64,000 nt of DNA, taken from positions 9,300,630 through 9,364,629 of the forward strand of contig JAAONU010000004.1 of the NCBI GenBank assembly GCA_012932295.1, read 5' to 3'. The stretch is from Cyclina sinensis (taxonomy: Eukaryota > Mollusca > Bivalvia > Venerida > Veneridae). Under the pieces are notes generated by a model. That model had not been told where the DNA came from. It searched no databases and was given only the letters and a program-made list of their open reading frames with translations. A program made the translations under genes and the position numbers. Position 1 is the first letter of the stretch, and each line of letters begins with the position of its first letter. Below are positions 1 through 12,979 of this stretch, piece by piece.

Positions 1-484
1 AAAAAATAGCACAATATTCAACTTTTTGAGTACAATTATTTGGACTATTGATCATGTTGATGTACAACTGTGAGACATTTGATGGTGATTGTTTACCAGC
101 AGGAGTTTATTTTTATGGCTGCTTTTTGTGTTACAAAGAAAAATGATGTATAGATTTATGTAAAAGTACAGTGACCAGTATTCGTAAAAATTCAGATCAA
201 TATCTAACTTTCTTAAATGTCCTCTGCTGGACCTTGTATAATTCTGAAACTCTGTGCTTTACAGAAATAGATAAGGTCGGGTTAGCTAAGCCTATCGAAT
301 CTTAAGAATCAGCTAGATTTGTTGTTCTTGATATCCTGGATGTGTTCTTTATGAAATTGTTACAAAGACTGAAAAGTTTTAGGAAAGAAAAACCAAGTTT
401 AAAATCATTTTAATCAATATTGATATGCTTCAGAATTAAGTGCTGAATATTCTTTCTTCACAGGTTTCATCCACAGATTTCAAA
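1..484 (+). other. Upstream region and 5' UTR of zinc-finger gene
   Basis: No coding frame is visible here. A pyrimidine-rich tract followed by CAG at 461-463 looks like a 3' splice site, which would make 464-484 the end of the 5' UTR just before the proposed start codon at 485. Any upstream non-coding exon would lie outside or near the left edge. No promoter element could be assigned. Confidence 0.4.
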
Positions 485-3400
485 ATGCCAGATGTAGAGG
501 TATTTTTTCATTTTTTTAAATATTTTTGATAAATAAACAGAACAGAGAATAGTCTTCTAGATGTTAGTAATGCAATTTTAAGAATATCCGATTTGGTGTA
601 GATTACGCATTGACTGTGAGTCTGTAATCAGCTTGTAACATAAATCCTTTTGGTAAATGATGTATCATAAATCAAAGCTTTTCTATTTTTCTTTTCTAGG
701 TTTCATAAAAGCAACAGTACTGTTAACGATTTTCATTGTGCATGTCATACATGTAGTCTTGTCTTTCCAAACTTACATTTCTTATGCTTTGTCAATCTCT
801 GTTGCTAAAAAATGTACAAAATCAGAGACATAGATAGCGTATATTATCTAAGACAGTCTTAGTAAGACTATGTCTCTGACAAAATTTATCACCACAGGAT
901 AAAATGAAACATGAAGTTTCATATTCTGATGCATAGGTTATCTAAATACATGTATAATATGCTTATTTCTGGTTCAACTTATTAATCATAGGTTTGGTTA
1001 AAATATTACTGAAAAAAACATTTATCAGACAGTTCTCTAATTTTACAGATCTTCTCAGAGGTGATAGCAACCTTGTCAGCATCCTTTGTGGAAATCATTC
1101 CTGGAAACATAGATGAATTCATCAGCAGCCACATTGGTGAACTATCTGTACTTGTTCATCATGAACTTGACAGAAATTTCATCAGTCTTACTGGAAAGCT
1201 TGATTCTATAAATAAGTCTAAAGAGATCTTAGAAAGAAGTCTTCTCTTTAATAGCGATGAAACCAAACCAGAATATTCAGCAGATAAGAGTTACCATGAC
1301 AACAGAAATCCCACATGGAATGTGGAAGTTCAAGAAGGAAGTGAAAACCTTACGAGGGAATCTGATCTTGAAGAGACAGAGGACTTCTTGCAAAACGCTG
1401 ATGCTGAAAATGTAGCTGATACCAATGAAACAGTGAACAAGGTAGAAAAAGTTTCAAAACGTGGGAGAAAGATAAGAATGCCACTTAAACTAGAAAATTA
1501 TGATGACTTTCTTCCAGAACATGGAGAAAATATCGATGTAAATCATTTAGGAAATGAAACTAGAAATGTAACAAAAGTAAGAAGAAAAAGGAGAGTTGGA
1601 AGACCTAGAAAAGTGAAAGAACCCAAAGAACAACAAAGTGTGGAAGATGATAAAACAGATGGTAACACTGAAAATATTGATAGTGAAGAAAATCAAAACA
1701 CAGGTTCCATGCAGGAAGCTAAAGAGAATGTTTATTTGAACAAGAAAGACACATCAAGGCGAAAATTTAATTTAATCTTTGAAAAGGCATTGATAGGGAA
1801 AAGAGGTATTAAAAAATACTATGAAGATAGGCTACCATTCAAATTTTTCTGTCATATATGTTCCTTTAAGAGCAAGCGCGAGAGTCATTTTCATAAGCAT
1901 CTTGAGTTACATAGTAAAAATCCAGATTTAAAGTTACACAAGTGTGATAAATGTGATTTTACTTCTATCAGAGTGAGTGTGCTGCAGAGGCATTCACTAA
2001 GCCACATATCAAATGAAGGTGAAATTCTGAAATGCCCCGATTGTTCATATACCACAAACAATGAAGCTTTGCTGAGAATGCATCGCAAAAGGCACATTAG
2101 GAAGGCTGTTGAAACCTGTGAATTTTGTAGTTTCTCAACAATGTATAAACAAAAAATGTTAAAACATCTTGAAACCCATTCAAGTGATTTTACTAAAACA
2201 AAAGGAACAGAAAGTCCAAATTCAGAAAAGTATCAATGCAACAAATGCTCCTATCAGACAATGAACAAGTTGAACTTTACACGCCACCAGAGGGCAGTGC
2301 ATTTAAACCAAAGGCCACATCTTTGTGACAAGTGTGGTATGGCATTTAAAAGGTAAGTTTACTGTACTGTTGTTGCTGGTTTACAAAACAAGTGAAGCAG
2401 CTGAGAGCTATTGCATTCAAGCACTGAAAAATTCCAAATGTTTATATTCAGCTGAAATGAGAAGTCATTTGGCAACTAATTTGAAAGCTGAATTTCTGTT
2501 TATCAAGCTTTACAACTTTGGGGAAATACTTCTGCTGTGAATTTGTGTAATTCCAAACTGATTCCGAACATAATGTTTAATGTAATACTTGATTATACAA
2601 GGAAGTCACATAATTAATAAATCATACACACAATTTACTTGATTATACAAATAAGTCGCATGGTTATACAAGTAAGTCCCATGATTATTCATGGAAGTCA
2701 AAAGATTGTACATACAAAATTACTTAATAATACAAGTATTAAAGTCACATTATTACACAATTACAATGTAAGTCACATGATTATACATACAAGTCACTTG
2801 ATTATATTCCCATGTGATTATACACACAAGTTGCATGATTATTTACACAAGTTACATGACTGTACTCACAACTCGTGTGGGTTTTTTTTTATGTAGGACG
2901 GATGCTCTACAGATTCATAAAGAAGTCCATAAGGACAGATCTGAAAGAAGGTTACCATTTTCCTGTAAAGTATGCCAAAAAGCTTTCAAGTCCATGGTAA
3001 GTTTAAAACTTGGTAAAAAGGGTAGAAAATGTAAAATAAGAAGTGAATTCCGATATTTAATGTAATCTGACTGGAATATCCAAAGAAAAGATACACAGTT
3101 TGAAGGTAATTAGGTTTAAGGTTATTTGTCAGAAAGTCCATTTTAGAGAAAGTATTTTTTTTACAACTTACCTTGTCATAGGAATGAAAACTACTGTGAT
3201 GTTCAAGAGTTTTGAAGAAATTTTAGAAGGAAGAAAGAGGAAGTCTCAGTCAGACTCCACTTTAAGGTTTGAAAAACATCCCTCATGTCTCAGATTTAAA
3301 TTTACTTTATTGTGACACTCTTTCAACCAAACTTTCTGTCACAAGGTAGAATTGTAGATAACCACATACAGGATGAAAAAATAAGTACTTATTATCACAA

Positions 3401-5515
3401 GGAACATTATATTTCAGGCCCATGTGAAAGAGCACATGTCAGTACATACCACAGTGCGATCGTTTCAATGTCACATATGTGGTCAGATGTTCAAGACCCG
3501 CCAGGTACAGCAGCGCCATCTGCAGGGTGTCCATCTGAAAACAAACTGGCATGACTGCAATCGATGTAAACGTAGCTTCAGCTCAAAGTATACACTAAAA
3601 CGACATCTTCGTCAACATGACGAAGATGGTAATATAAATTTGCAAGGGAAGATTCCCAAGAGGATAATAGATCAGATGACAGGGCAGCCACAAGACTTTA
3701 TCCAAGGTCACGAAGGTCAAGGTCAAGAACAAATGGACGAAAATGCAACAGCTATCCAGACAATAGCAATATCGTCAGATAATCTTGGAGAGTTTACCCA
3801 GCAGCTACAGACGGTGTCTGGTCAGCTTCAACCTGCCGGTGAAATTGGAGAAGTCTATATTCAAGGTAAGGCCACTACTTTCATATTTATTGGTTTAAAA
3901 TTTATATTTATTTGTTTATGGAAACCAACCTGTTGTATTTTTTCCAAAACTAGAAAAAAAAAAAATCACAATTTCAAGTTGTTATATTTCACGATGGGTA
4001 AAAAATGCCAGGAAAAAACCTTTTGGTGCTCCTGTTTGATAATCATATAATACTGGAAAGTATTACAAGATGTTTTAGCAGAATAACGAATATGTGAATT
4101 AAATGGTGGTTGTGAGGTATATTATGCACATTTGTCAAGTTTCATTTGACAGCAGCATTTTTTGGGGGGTTTTTGGTGTGCGTTGTGCATGCGTGCGTGC
4201 GTTGATTTTTGGACATTCTTGTGGACACTTTTGAAAAACATACATGTATTTGATGTAAACTAAAGATAAAATATTAGTGGCCTTAGGCTAAAAATACTAA
4301 TGTGGGAAACCTTTGTCCTTAAAATGAACCCTGCATAACATGTTCCCTTCTTAGAGAATATTATTTATAAATATTTAAAGCGACTGACTCACAGATAGGT
4401 CGACGATGAAAAAAAAGGAAAATGTTCTTACATCTTGAAATTTTTGCTGCAGTTGTGAAGAACATATTTAAACTAAGTTACTGATTCATTTTTTTATACA
4501 GATAAAACATCAAAATATAAAGTTTTACACACTTTTTTCGGTAAGAAATTTACCCTGTTAGTCACGGGGTAGATACTTTAGTTATAAGATTAATTTTGAC
4601 GCAACTTTTTAAGTAGGCGCTGTGGCTCAGTGGTCTAGATCGTCGCCCTATATTTTACTGACCGAAAGGTCGTGGGTTTGAATCCTGGTTAGATCAAAAC
4701 TTTTTTTTTCAGTTTTCATGGTGTATAGAAGCATAATATTATGTTTTTTCCATAGTATATTAAGTTCTCTTAAATTTTAAAGAAAAAAAAAATTTCAGCA
4801 AAATTCTGTGAGTCAGTCGCTTTAAGCTATCTTTTTGCATTTTATTGTCTACAAGTTGTTTTTCATAACTGTATTTTCTATTGGGCATGCCAGTGCTAAC
4901 AGATTTTGCATTTTGATTTCAGATCCATTTTTGATGTTTTAGGATTAATTTAATTTTTATTTGTTTGCAGGTTTGGAGAATGTTGTCTCGGACACAGTCA
5001 ACATTGTTAGCATACAAGGGGATGACATTAGTCACATCTTGACATCTTCAAGTGAGCCAGGTTATACAGAACATGTTTCTCAACTTTCTGCACCAGTTGC
5101 AGATGCTCAAAACACAGGAATGGTACAGGATTTGATAAATGACAATGTGAAAATATATCAAACCATGGTGACTGAAGAAGGGCTACAAATATCTGACAAG
5201 CAGTCATCAGATATTTCTGCTTCCAGAGCAGACTTCAACATCCCTGTTGAAACTTTCAAATTAACTTTAGATCAGTTAAATTCTGGAACTCAGTCAAATG
5301 AGTCTAATCAGTTAGTAAATCAAGTAAATCCTGAACTTGAAGTGCTTAACTATGAAACAGTTCATTATGTAACAGATCAGGGGCAGATAATTGAGGGTGA
5401 AAATGATGGGCAGATAATACAGTTTATTGCCTCTGATGGACAGACTTACAACATAAGGGTTGAAAAAGGTGCCAGCAATTTAGATCTAGAATCAATAGTT
5501 AGTATTTCAAAATGA
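485..5515 (+). CDS. C2H2 zinc-finger protein with AT-hooks, nine fingers
   Basis: Five coding exons: 485-499, 1049-2352, 2897-2996, 3418-3865 and 4971-5515. Every junction is GT/AG and phases match, giving about 803 residues. The start is a five-residue exon (MPDVE) that joins in phase 0 to the large exon, which has no ATG of its own near its 5' end. Residues 6-70 form an uncharacterised, probably helical N-terminal region. Two AT-hook-like motifs follow (KRGRKIRMP near 142, RRVGRPRKVK near 183), then nine C2H2 fingers at about 273-539. Introns split fingers six and seven. The C-terminal 260 residues are acidic and Gln-rich, with the motifs QGQIIEGE and DGQIIQFIASDGQ. The family implies a nuclear DNA-binding regulator; its target is unknown. 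I could not assign an orthologue. Confidence 0.85.
2600..2880 (+). repeat. Degenerate ~20-25 bp tandem repeat in zinc-finger intron
   Basis: The intron between exons 2 and 3 is filled with diverged copies of a unit like acaagtaagtcacatgat. It runs almost to the 3' splice site at 2895-2896. Many copies contain GTAAGT, a perfect 5' splice-site core. Confidence 0.6.
4379..4821 (+). mobile_element. TTAA-flanked inverted-repeat element with internal tRNA-like unit, copy 1
   Basis: The ends are inverted copies of AGCGACTGACTCACAGA, and each is flanked by TTAA (4375-4378 and 4822-4825). The 443-bp interior has no open frame but holds a tRNA-like segment near 4616-4690, with an A-box (tggctcagtgg, 4623) and a B-box (gggtttgaatcc, 4674). 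It lies in the last intron of the zinc-finger gene. Related copies lie at 49330-49769 and, inverted, at 54133-54571. The TTAA flanks would fit a piggyBac-type target duplication, but TTAA could instead be part of the terminal repeat. This is a non-autonomous element; its family is not identified. Confidence 0.75.
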
Positions 5516-6690
5516 TTTCGTTTAAATCCTTTTAAAGAAGTAAGATCAATGTATTAAGTTAATTTGTTTATTATTTTTGTTATTTGGTGAAAGTAAAAGA
5601 TAAGATAGAAATTTAGTGAAAAAAAGGATGTTTAAGCTGTATAAAAGATGTTAGAACACGATGTATTGACAGTCCATTTATTCAGTATACTTAGAATTTC
5701 TATTTTGAGATGGCATAGGGCAATATTTTAGTTAAATATTCCTACAAGTCCCTCTCTAGATAAATGGTTTGATTTTGCTTTGAATAACGTGAAATTCTAT
5801 GCTATAGTGATCAGTGTTTTGATTTGGGTTATTTACCCTCTGCACCTGCCTAAACCATCTGACCGAGCAGGTGAAAAAATGTTTTTCTGTGTTCTCTGCA
5901 TATGTTTCAGATATACTGTACTGGTGTATCCAGCCATGTTGTAATTGCAGGCTTCACCAATTATAACAAAGCATTATACCCTTTCTGACCTTAAAACCAA
6001 GTTAAATGATGACATGGCTTTGCACTACGGCGTGAAATTGTTATCTTTTTTCTCATGCATGCATTTCTACCGCACTGATAGCAGTCACAAACCAGTATAA
6101 ATCTAACAGTATAAATCTAACATCTAACAGTATAAATCTAACAGTATGAATAACATATCGGTTATATTGATTGCCTGTGCACCCTCACAATTGCAAAATC
6201 TGTCTCTTATACACAGAAAATGATGTTTTAAAAACAAATAAAATGTTATTTTTTACACACATGGAATACGAAGAATCTTTTGTTGACCAAAGTATTAACA
6301 AAGTGTAAGCAATGTGCTAAAAACTTTAACACTGTAGTTATGATGAAGATGGTAATGTTTATTATGTGAACGTAAGGAATTTGACAGTTAGTGCAAATAT
6401 ATTTAAACTGTGACACCAGCATTACTTGTACTGAAAGCAGTAGTTATGTGAAACACTGGGTTAAAAAAGATTAATGGTTCACTTTTGCCATATGAGAGAA
6501 AGTGCTGATTGATGGCTTTCAATATTTTTTATGAATGTTTGGAATGTTCTGTATTTACTTGTTGATTAAGTAAACTTGATATAATTTTCCATCTGCCAGT
6601 ATCTTTCCTTTATTCTTTAGTTTTTGTCAGAGTTTAAAAATGGGAGGAGACTTATGGAAGAAATGAATGAATAAAGTTATCATCCACCAG
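5516..6690 (+). other. Probable 3' UTR of zinc-finger gene
   Basis: There is no open frame after the stop at 5513-5515. An AATAAA at 6670-6675 is the best-placed candidate polyadenylation signal; another AATAAA-like site lies near 6236. A short near-repeat of cagtataaatctaa occurs around 6095-6145. The true 3' end is not determined. Confidence 0.4.
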
Positions 6691-9600
6691 TCTTTGGGTT
6701 AACCTTTTGTTTATCTGGAACATTGAGTAGTGAAGTTTTATAACAGTGTACTTAACAACCAGCTTCACTGATGTACTCTTAGAACATGGATGAATTTATT
6801 TTAATGCCACCGCATCTAGTGATTGAACTGTCTGTCCATCCAATTAACCTGTTTTAACTGGATATGTCTCAATTTTCATAAACAACAGTGGCATTAAAGT
6901 TTACACACTTACCTACCAGTGCACAGATCTTGACCCTTACAAGTTACATAACTGTGACTACCTTTTGTCTTTGGTAAACTCCCCTCTTTGTATTTAGAGA
7001 AATAGTTATCCTGTTTCGGCAAGTTTGTTATTTCTCAATTTCTACAAATAACAGATGCATGATAGTTTACACACTTACTTACCAGTCCAAAGGTCATGAC
7101 CCTGACAAGTTGAGGGTACAAAGTGAAATAATTCTATTGGTTTCTTTATTTAATACTGTTTAGAACTTTCTTGCTTTTGTCTTCTCTTGAATAACCATCA
7201 TAGAAAGTTTGATAAAATTCTATAGTTTGGTTTATTCATGTTATGTGTTTAGAAAACTAATTTGATTAATAGCTTGTGTACAATGTAGGTAGTCACCTTT
7301 CTTTTTGTACAGGGTCTGTTTCCAAGTTGATATAAAGAAAATCTCAGCAAACAGACTGTCCATTTTCTGAATTTTGTTGTATTAAATCTGCATACAATGG
7401 CAAGTAACACTATTCCATGATATCAGTTTGGAATTAAAATGTGTCTTTATTTAACCATTTTAATCTGAGCCCAGATTTGTAGTTTTTAACATCATATAGT
7501 ATGTTACCGGTGACATATGAGTTTACTGAACACAGCAGTTATCTATCTATTTGAGTTTGTTTATCATCAGTACTGGTGCCCATATGGCCGACGCCCCTTG
7601 CTGAAGTTAGTTATTTTAGGGGATAGTGCAAGATACAGAAAGCATCCCTATCCAGAGACACTCCTGGTTCTTTAACATACTCTGCAGATAGCACTGATAC
7701 ATGGTACCTTGGTTTAACATCTCATCCAAAAGACAGTAATGTAAGTGGTGGAGTGGGGGATTGTACTCGCAACCCCTGGATTACCAGTCCAGTTCGTTAC
7801 CACTGATCTGCTCCACACAGCATCTTGTTTAGTTCTAACTTTTTATATCACCATCAGCCAATATTAATACAATTTAAAAGTTAAGAATTTTTTATGGTTA
7901 ATGATTAATATTGCCCAAAATTTTCACGAAGTTCTTACACATTTCTATGCATATAATTTCTTTTCAATGAGATAATGTGTGTTTTCAGGAAATAAGGATT
8001 GCTCAGTCTTCAGTTTCTTTGGGAAAAAAAGGAAATACACACAAAATTAGAAGAATGCAACAATACAATAAAATGTTTATTTCTCAATTCATGATAAACG
8101 TGACAATATGAGATGTAACATATAATATATATTATATATTCAATGTTAACTATATGAAACATGATAACGTGTGAAACAGAAGGGAGATAACTGTTGACTT
8201 ATTATAATATTTCCAGTCTTAAGTTAAGCGTCATAAAATATTTGCAAATTTCATAATAATTTCCTTAATAAATGAGCAGAAGGAATCTCTGTTATGCTTG
8301 CAGTGTCAAGAAATACTACGTTTTTATTGCTGAATGGCAATTGTATTTGCAGGAAAATTCAAACAAGTAGCTATAAAAGAGATGGATTTTGATCATTTTT
8401 CTGAACAGAAAACAACAGCAAAAACGATGGGATTCTCAGTAAAGTCATGTAGTGTAAATCTCTTTAAGTAGCCATTTCTAGGACACTTTTGTAGTTATTA
8501 TTTTCGTCCTAATACTTGACCAGTTTCTGAGAAAACATGAGCAACTATACAGTAAACAAGTAAAAGAAAAAGGATGGGGTTTTTGTTTCTTTTTCCTTTT
8601 CTCTCTCTCTCTCTCAAAAAATGGCTTTTTTGCAGACGGTTTTGCATTTATTAACAAGTATATACCCGGTATTTTTGTTGTGGGCTTTACGATTAAAGGA
8701 AAAGTTTGAAAAAATAATGTTCAGGTTAACGCTTTCATTAAAAACAGCTTTGGTTGAGATCCAGTCAACTCGTAGGGTAAAGCATAAAATGCATATAACA
8801 AAAATTAATGATATTGTTTGTGCTTTTAAAAAAATATCAAACACACATTAAATAATACTTTAGATTTGTGTACTAGTATAAAGAGCACCTATTTTAGCCA
8901 GATCGATGATCGATGACAATTTATTGATTAATTATGATTGAATTTCCGCCACTATGGGGGAGTACACGGCGTAACTGTCAATTAACGTAACGTCACATTT
9001 TACTGTGTTGATTTCGCCATTAATATTGTACAGTGTTTTTGACAGGAGTTTGAAATTTTTATGAATGTTAGAAAAAAGTATTATACGTGAGAAAGTGAGA
9101 AAAAAAATAACTGGAACGGGAGTTAATGTATTATTTATCAAGAGGATTTCGTATAGATTTTGTATGTTTATTGTGCTTATTACAAAGTTAACTTGATCAA
9201 GAGTAGTGATGAAAGTTTAAGTTTTATAAATCGGTGTTCATACAATAAAAAAGGGACTATTAACATATATTGAAAACAAAAGAAATTACTGCATCTCTTT
9301 CATTTATTTACTAAATCATTTTGTCTGAAGTAAATTAATCTAAAATTAAAATATTCCAAAACCTGAATTTCAGAAAAAAGTGTTTTTCCTTAGATAAAAA
9401 ATAACAAACGACTATAACTTGACTATGCCCGTGGCTTCTTCACACTGGTATGGCTGGAACTTTTTAGCGTTTTTCTTTGAGATTGAATGAAAAAAAAATA
9501 ATAAAGGCAAAAATCGGCAATTTTTAAATTTTATTTCCACAGCTTCACTTTTGTATTTACATTTTTACATTAGCGAACACGCACGCCCATTATTCACACG

Positions 9601-10476
9601 TACAGACCAAAAAATAAGAACATTTATTTGAAATACCAAAAGCATTTCATTTTACAATACAGAATTTTGAAAACTGATATTCATCAAATAAAAAATTTGC
9701 GCGCCTTAACTAGACATAAAAAAAATCAGAAGTGTACGCACGCACGAACATACATAAAAAAGAATTGTTGACAAACATATACATTTAAGGTAGGACGGGG
9801 GAACCTGTGATTTGTCCTCTGGTTTTATTGGGGTCATCCAGTCATACCTTGTCATTTTTTTATGTCGACTAATTATACATGTATACATCATTCTACAGGT
9901 ATGCTCCAGGGATGGATAAAAACGTAAATTATACTCTGAAGTGCGTATGGTTTTGTATATAATAAAATTTTGAAAAGAAGGATTATTCATCTTAGTGTTC
10001 TAATACAGCAAAAGGTTGGATTTATTTTACAAGAGCGACAGGACTATTTTGGTTTTTACATTCTGAATGAAAGAACTGCAGCAGACGATACTTCCGGGAA
10101 CTTCAGCTGAAAGTTTTTTATGAAACAAAAATTCATACTAAAGACTTGAAGACTTCATTGTGTTGCAACCATAAGTTCATCTAACCGATAAATTCTTTTT
10201 CAACTAAAAGGTTCCTTGAGGACAGGAATAAAATACTGAATGCATAATTTAACGTGCAAGAGTACGCGTCCTGCTCCTGCTCAGAGCGTTTATGTATTTG
10301 TTATGTGATTTGAGCAATTATACGAAATAATTATATAATTACTATGCATATTATTCGGAGACTTTTGTTTTGTATATTTCGGATGTGACATTTCATTTGT
10401 GAGTTTGACAGGAAGTTGTTTCTAAAAATAGATGACATTTTGAAGAACTTGTAGAAAATATATTCTAGGGGAAAAA
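6691..10476. other. Intergenic region between zinc-finger and integrin genes
   Basis: No supported gene. It holds an 85-bp near-duplication (about 6865-6953 and 7025-7110, sharing gtttacacacttac), one tRNA-headed SINE (7575-7817), AT dinucleotide runs near 8125-8140 and a CT run near 8600-8616. The last part presumably holds the integrin promoter and 5' UTR. Short frames here have no protein-like features. Confidence 0.5.
7575..7817 (-). mobile_element. tRNA-headed SINE, copy 1
   Basis: Read on the minus strand, it begins with a tRNA-like head: an A-box-like region with agtggtaac and a B-box-like ggttgcgagtacaatcc. A body follows with the motif that on the plus strand reads ttctttaacat then ggtttaacatctcatcc. 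The same body motif recurs at 13365-13618, and related fragments lie at 14705-14820 and 41608-41730. Confidence 0.55.
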
Positions 10477-11601
10477 ATGGTTTATCGAAAAATATCCATG
10501 ATGAAATCGGTTTCAATAAAACTTTCTATACATACATTTGTTAAATACGTTTCGACATGTGTTTTATTTTTGAGTTGCTTATGTTTGGATGGAGTACTCG
10601 CCTTTAATGTGGATACAAAAAATGTGAAAGTGTTTCAAGGGCCAGCAGGAATTTATTTTGGATACTCTCTGGCTATGTTACGGAATGTCCAAGGAAACTG
10701 GTAAGATTTTTTTTTTTTTTTCTGTTTGTTCAAATCAAATAGTGTTTATTTTTTCAAAAATCTAAATGGTAATCTTTTCCCTAATATTATCTTGAACAAA
10801 TGCACATGTTCTTCCAAATTATCTTGATCATCTTGAAAGGAAACCCACCAAACCACCTGACCATTTATCACTTGCACGTGCGTATCATAAAGTCCATGAG
10901 TGGTAGATTTCATTTTTTTTCTATTTATTTTTTTATCATTTCTTTTCCTTTCAAGCTAGTCGATTGTGCTTCAGAAAAATTGATCAAACGTTTAATAAAA
11001 TGGTTATCAAATTAACATTAAGATAGTTTAACTGTGTTATAGCTGCAATTCGAATAAAATGCAATAAAGTCATCTGTTGCAAACAGTTTCTAAAAGCAGC
11101 AAGCTTTGGTTGAATATAATTTGGAAAACACCTGTAAACATGTAATTATTGTATGTGTGAATAGTACAAACGCGATTTACACGGAGGTTAATGAAACGCA
11201 TATACAGGCCGTCAAACCCCTTCAATCATTTGACGTACAAGACGAGAATTGCTAAAAGTCTTGACAGTCCGAAAAAAAAGCCTAAGGCTAATGAATGATA
11301 CATAATTTTGTTTACACAAACATGTCGCGCGCGACGGAAGTCAACGTAGTAAATATTTGGAACGTTTTGCCGTAACGTGTAATTATTAATAATTGGAACG
11401 TTGTTTACAAGGTTATGAGTAGTATAACCCCATACCTTACACCTTGGTTGCTAAGAATAAACACGTTGTTCTCTTGTTTGTTTTCTATATTTGTTCCTTC
11501 CTTTTTATTTATGACGTATTTTCATATTTTTATACACCCAAATCACATTTTTGTAAAGAACCTTTCAGAGTAAGAAACAGTTGTTTTTTGTTGTTGTTGT
11601 T

Positions 11602-11636
<35 letters not shown>

Positions 11637-12872
11637 GAGGGGGGGTTATTGTTGATGTTTTTGTTGTTGTTGTTTTTTGTATAAGCCTGTCACTTCACTG
11701 ATAGCTACAAATGAATGAATCGAGAGTTTACAAGAAGAACATAAAAAACTAAAGGAACGAATTATTTAGCTCAGTAAATTTTTGCAAAACTTATTTTCAA
11801 ATATCACGCTCTCAACTGACAATAGACACTGGCAATGTAATCTTTATATATGTTTCTGATATATTATTTTGTTTGGTTGTTATTGTTGCTGCTGTTGTTG
11901 TTGTTTTGTTGAGTTTTTTTGTTGTTGTTTTTTTTTCAAAAAATAATAGGAAAACGAGAATGGTAAGGGTTCATCAGAACCTCGATGTAAGAAAAGGTCT
12001 GTTATGATACATGCTAGCGACCAGAAAAGATGTGAAAATAAGTAATGAATTGTTGGTGGTTAAATTTGCACAGACCACTTTGATTATTTCAAAATATCAG
12101 CATATTGAAAAAAGAAATGTCTAATATTTAGAATAAAAATCTACTGTAAGACAAGTTAACTAATAATACCTTTGAGCTCAAGTTTAAAACACTAAGACAA
12201 TTCAGTGTCAGTGTATTTTTTGTCCGGTCTCTTACTGGGATTATTCATTTTAGTGGTAACACCTTTAGATATAAATTCTATCTAAATTATGAAAGTGTAT
12301 GTCAACGTGGGCTTAAAATCCCACTTGATTTTAATAAAAAATCCTGTTCTCTTCTGTTCAGTTCCGTTCTATTTCAACTACCCATTCATCTACACAGTAC
12401 ATAGACTAACTTTTATACGTTCTTATAGATTTTTCATAATTATTCAACATTACAAAACAATACAGGACTTCAGAACATCTGTGACTGTTTGAAAATCTTA
12501 CTCTTCATTAAAAACTACCATGTTTACTTAATTATATATTCAGTATCTATTCAAAACTGGGTCCACAGATTAATCTTACTATTTGTGAGGAGTGACTGTT
12601 TTAAAATACCTATATGTAAGAATTTGTTTATGGTGATCATTACCAGTCACCGTCCTAATCATGCCCCATGTGTCAATCAAATGGAAATGAAACTAGATGA
12701 AGAAATTCTTACGTGTTGTTTACAATGAAACACTTTGTTGTTGTTGTTGTTGTTGTTGTTGCTACTGTTGTTGTTGTTGCTGCTGCTGTTGCTGCTGCTT
12801 ATATTAGCTGTCGTTACTGTTGTTGTTGTTGTTGTTGCTTATATTAGCGGTCGTTACTGTTGTTGTTGTTAC

Positions 12873-12903
<31 letters not shown>

Positions 12904-12948
12904 GCTGCTGCTGTTGCTTATATTAGCTGTCGTTACTGTTGTTGTTGT

Positions 12949-12979
<31 letters not shown>

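Noticed and set aside
4616..4690. True tRNA gene
   Set aside because: A- and B-boxes are present, but the cloverleaf is poor and the unit recurs inside a ~440-bp element at three places, so it is an element part.
11444..11701. 85-residue frame rich in Phe
   Set aside because: Spans a poly-T tract in integrin intron 1; not protein-like.
12735..12926. Open frame of Leu then Cys homopolymers
   Set aside because: It is the direct translation of a GTT/GCT-type microsatellite; no start context, splice sites or domain.
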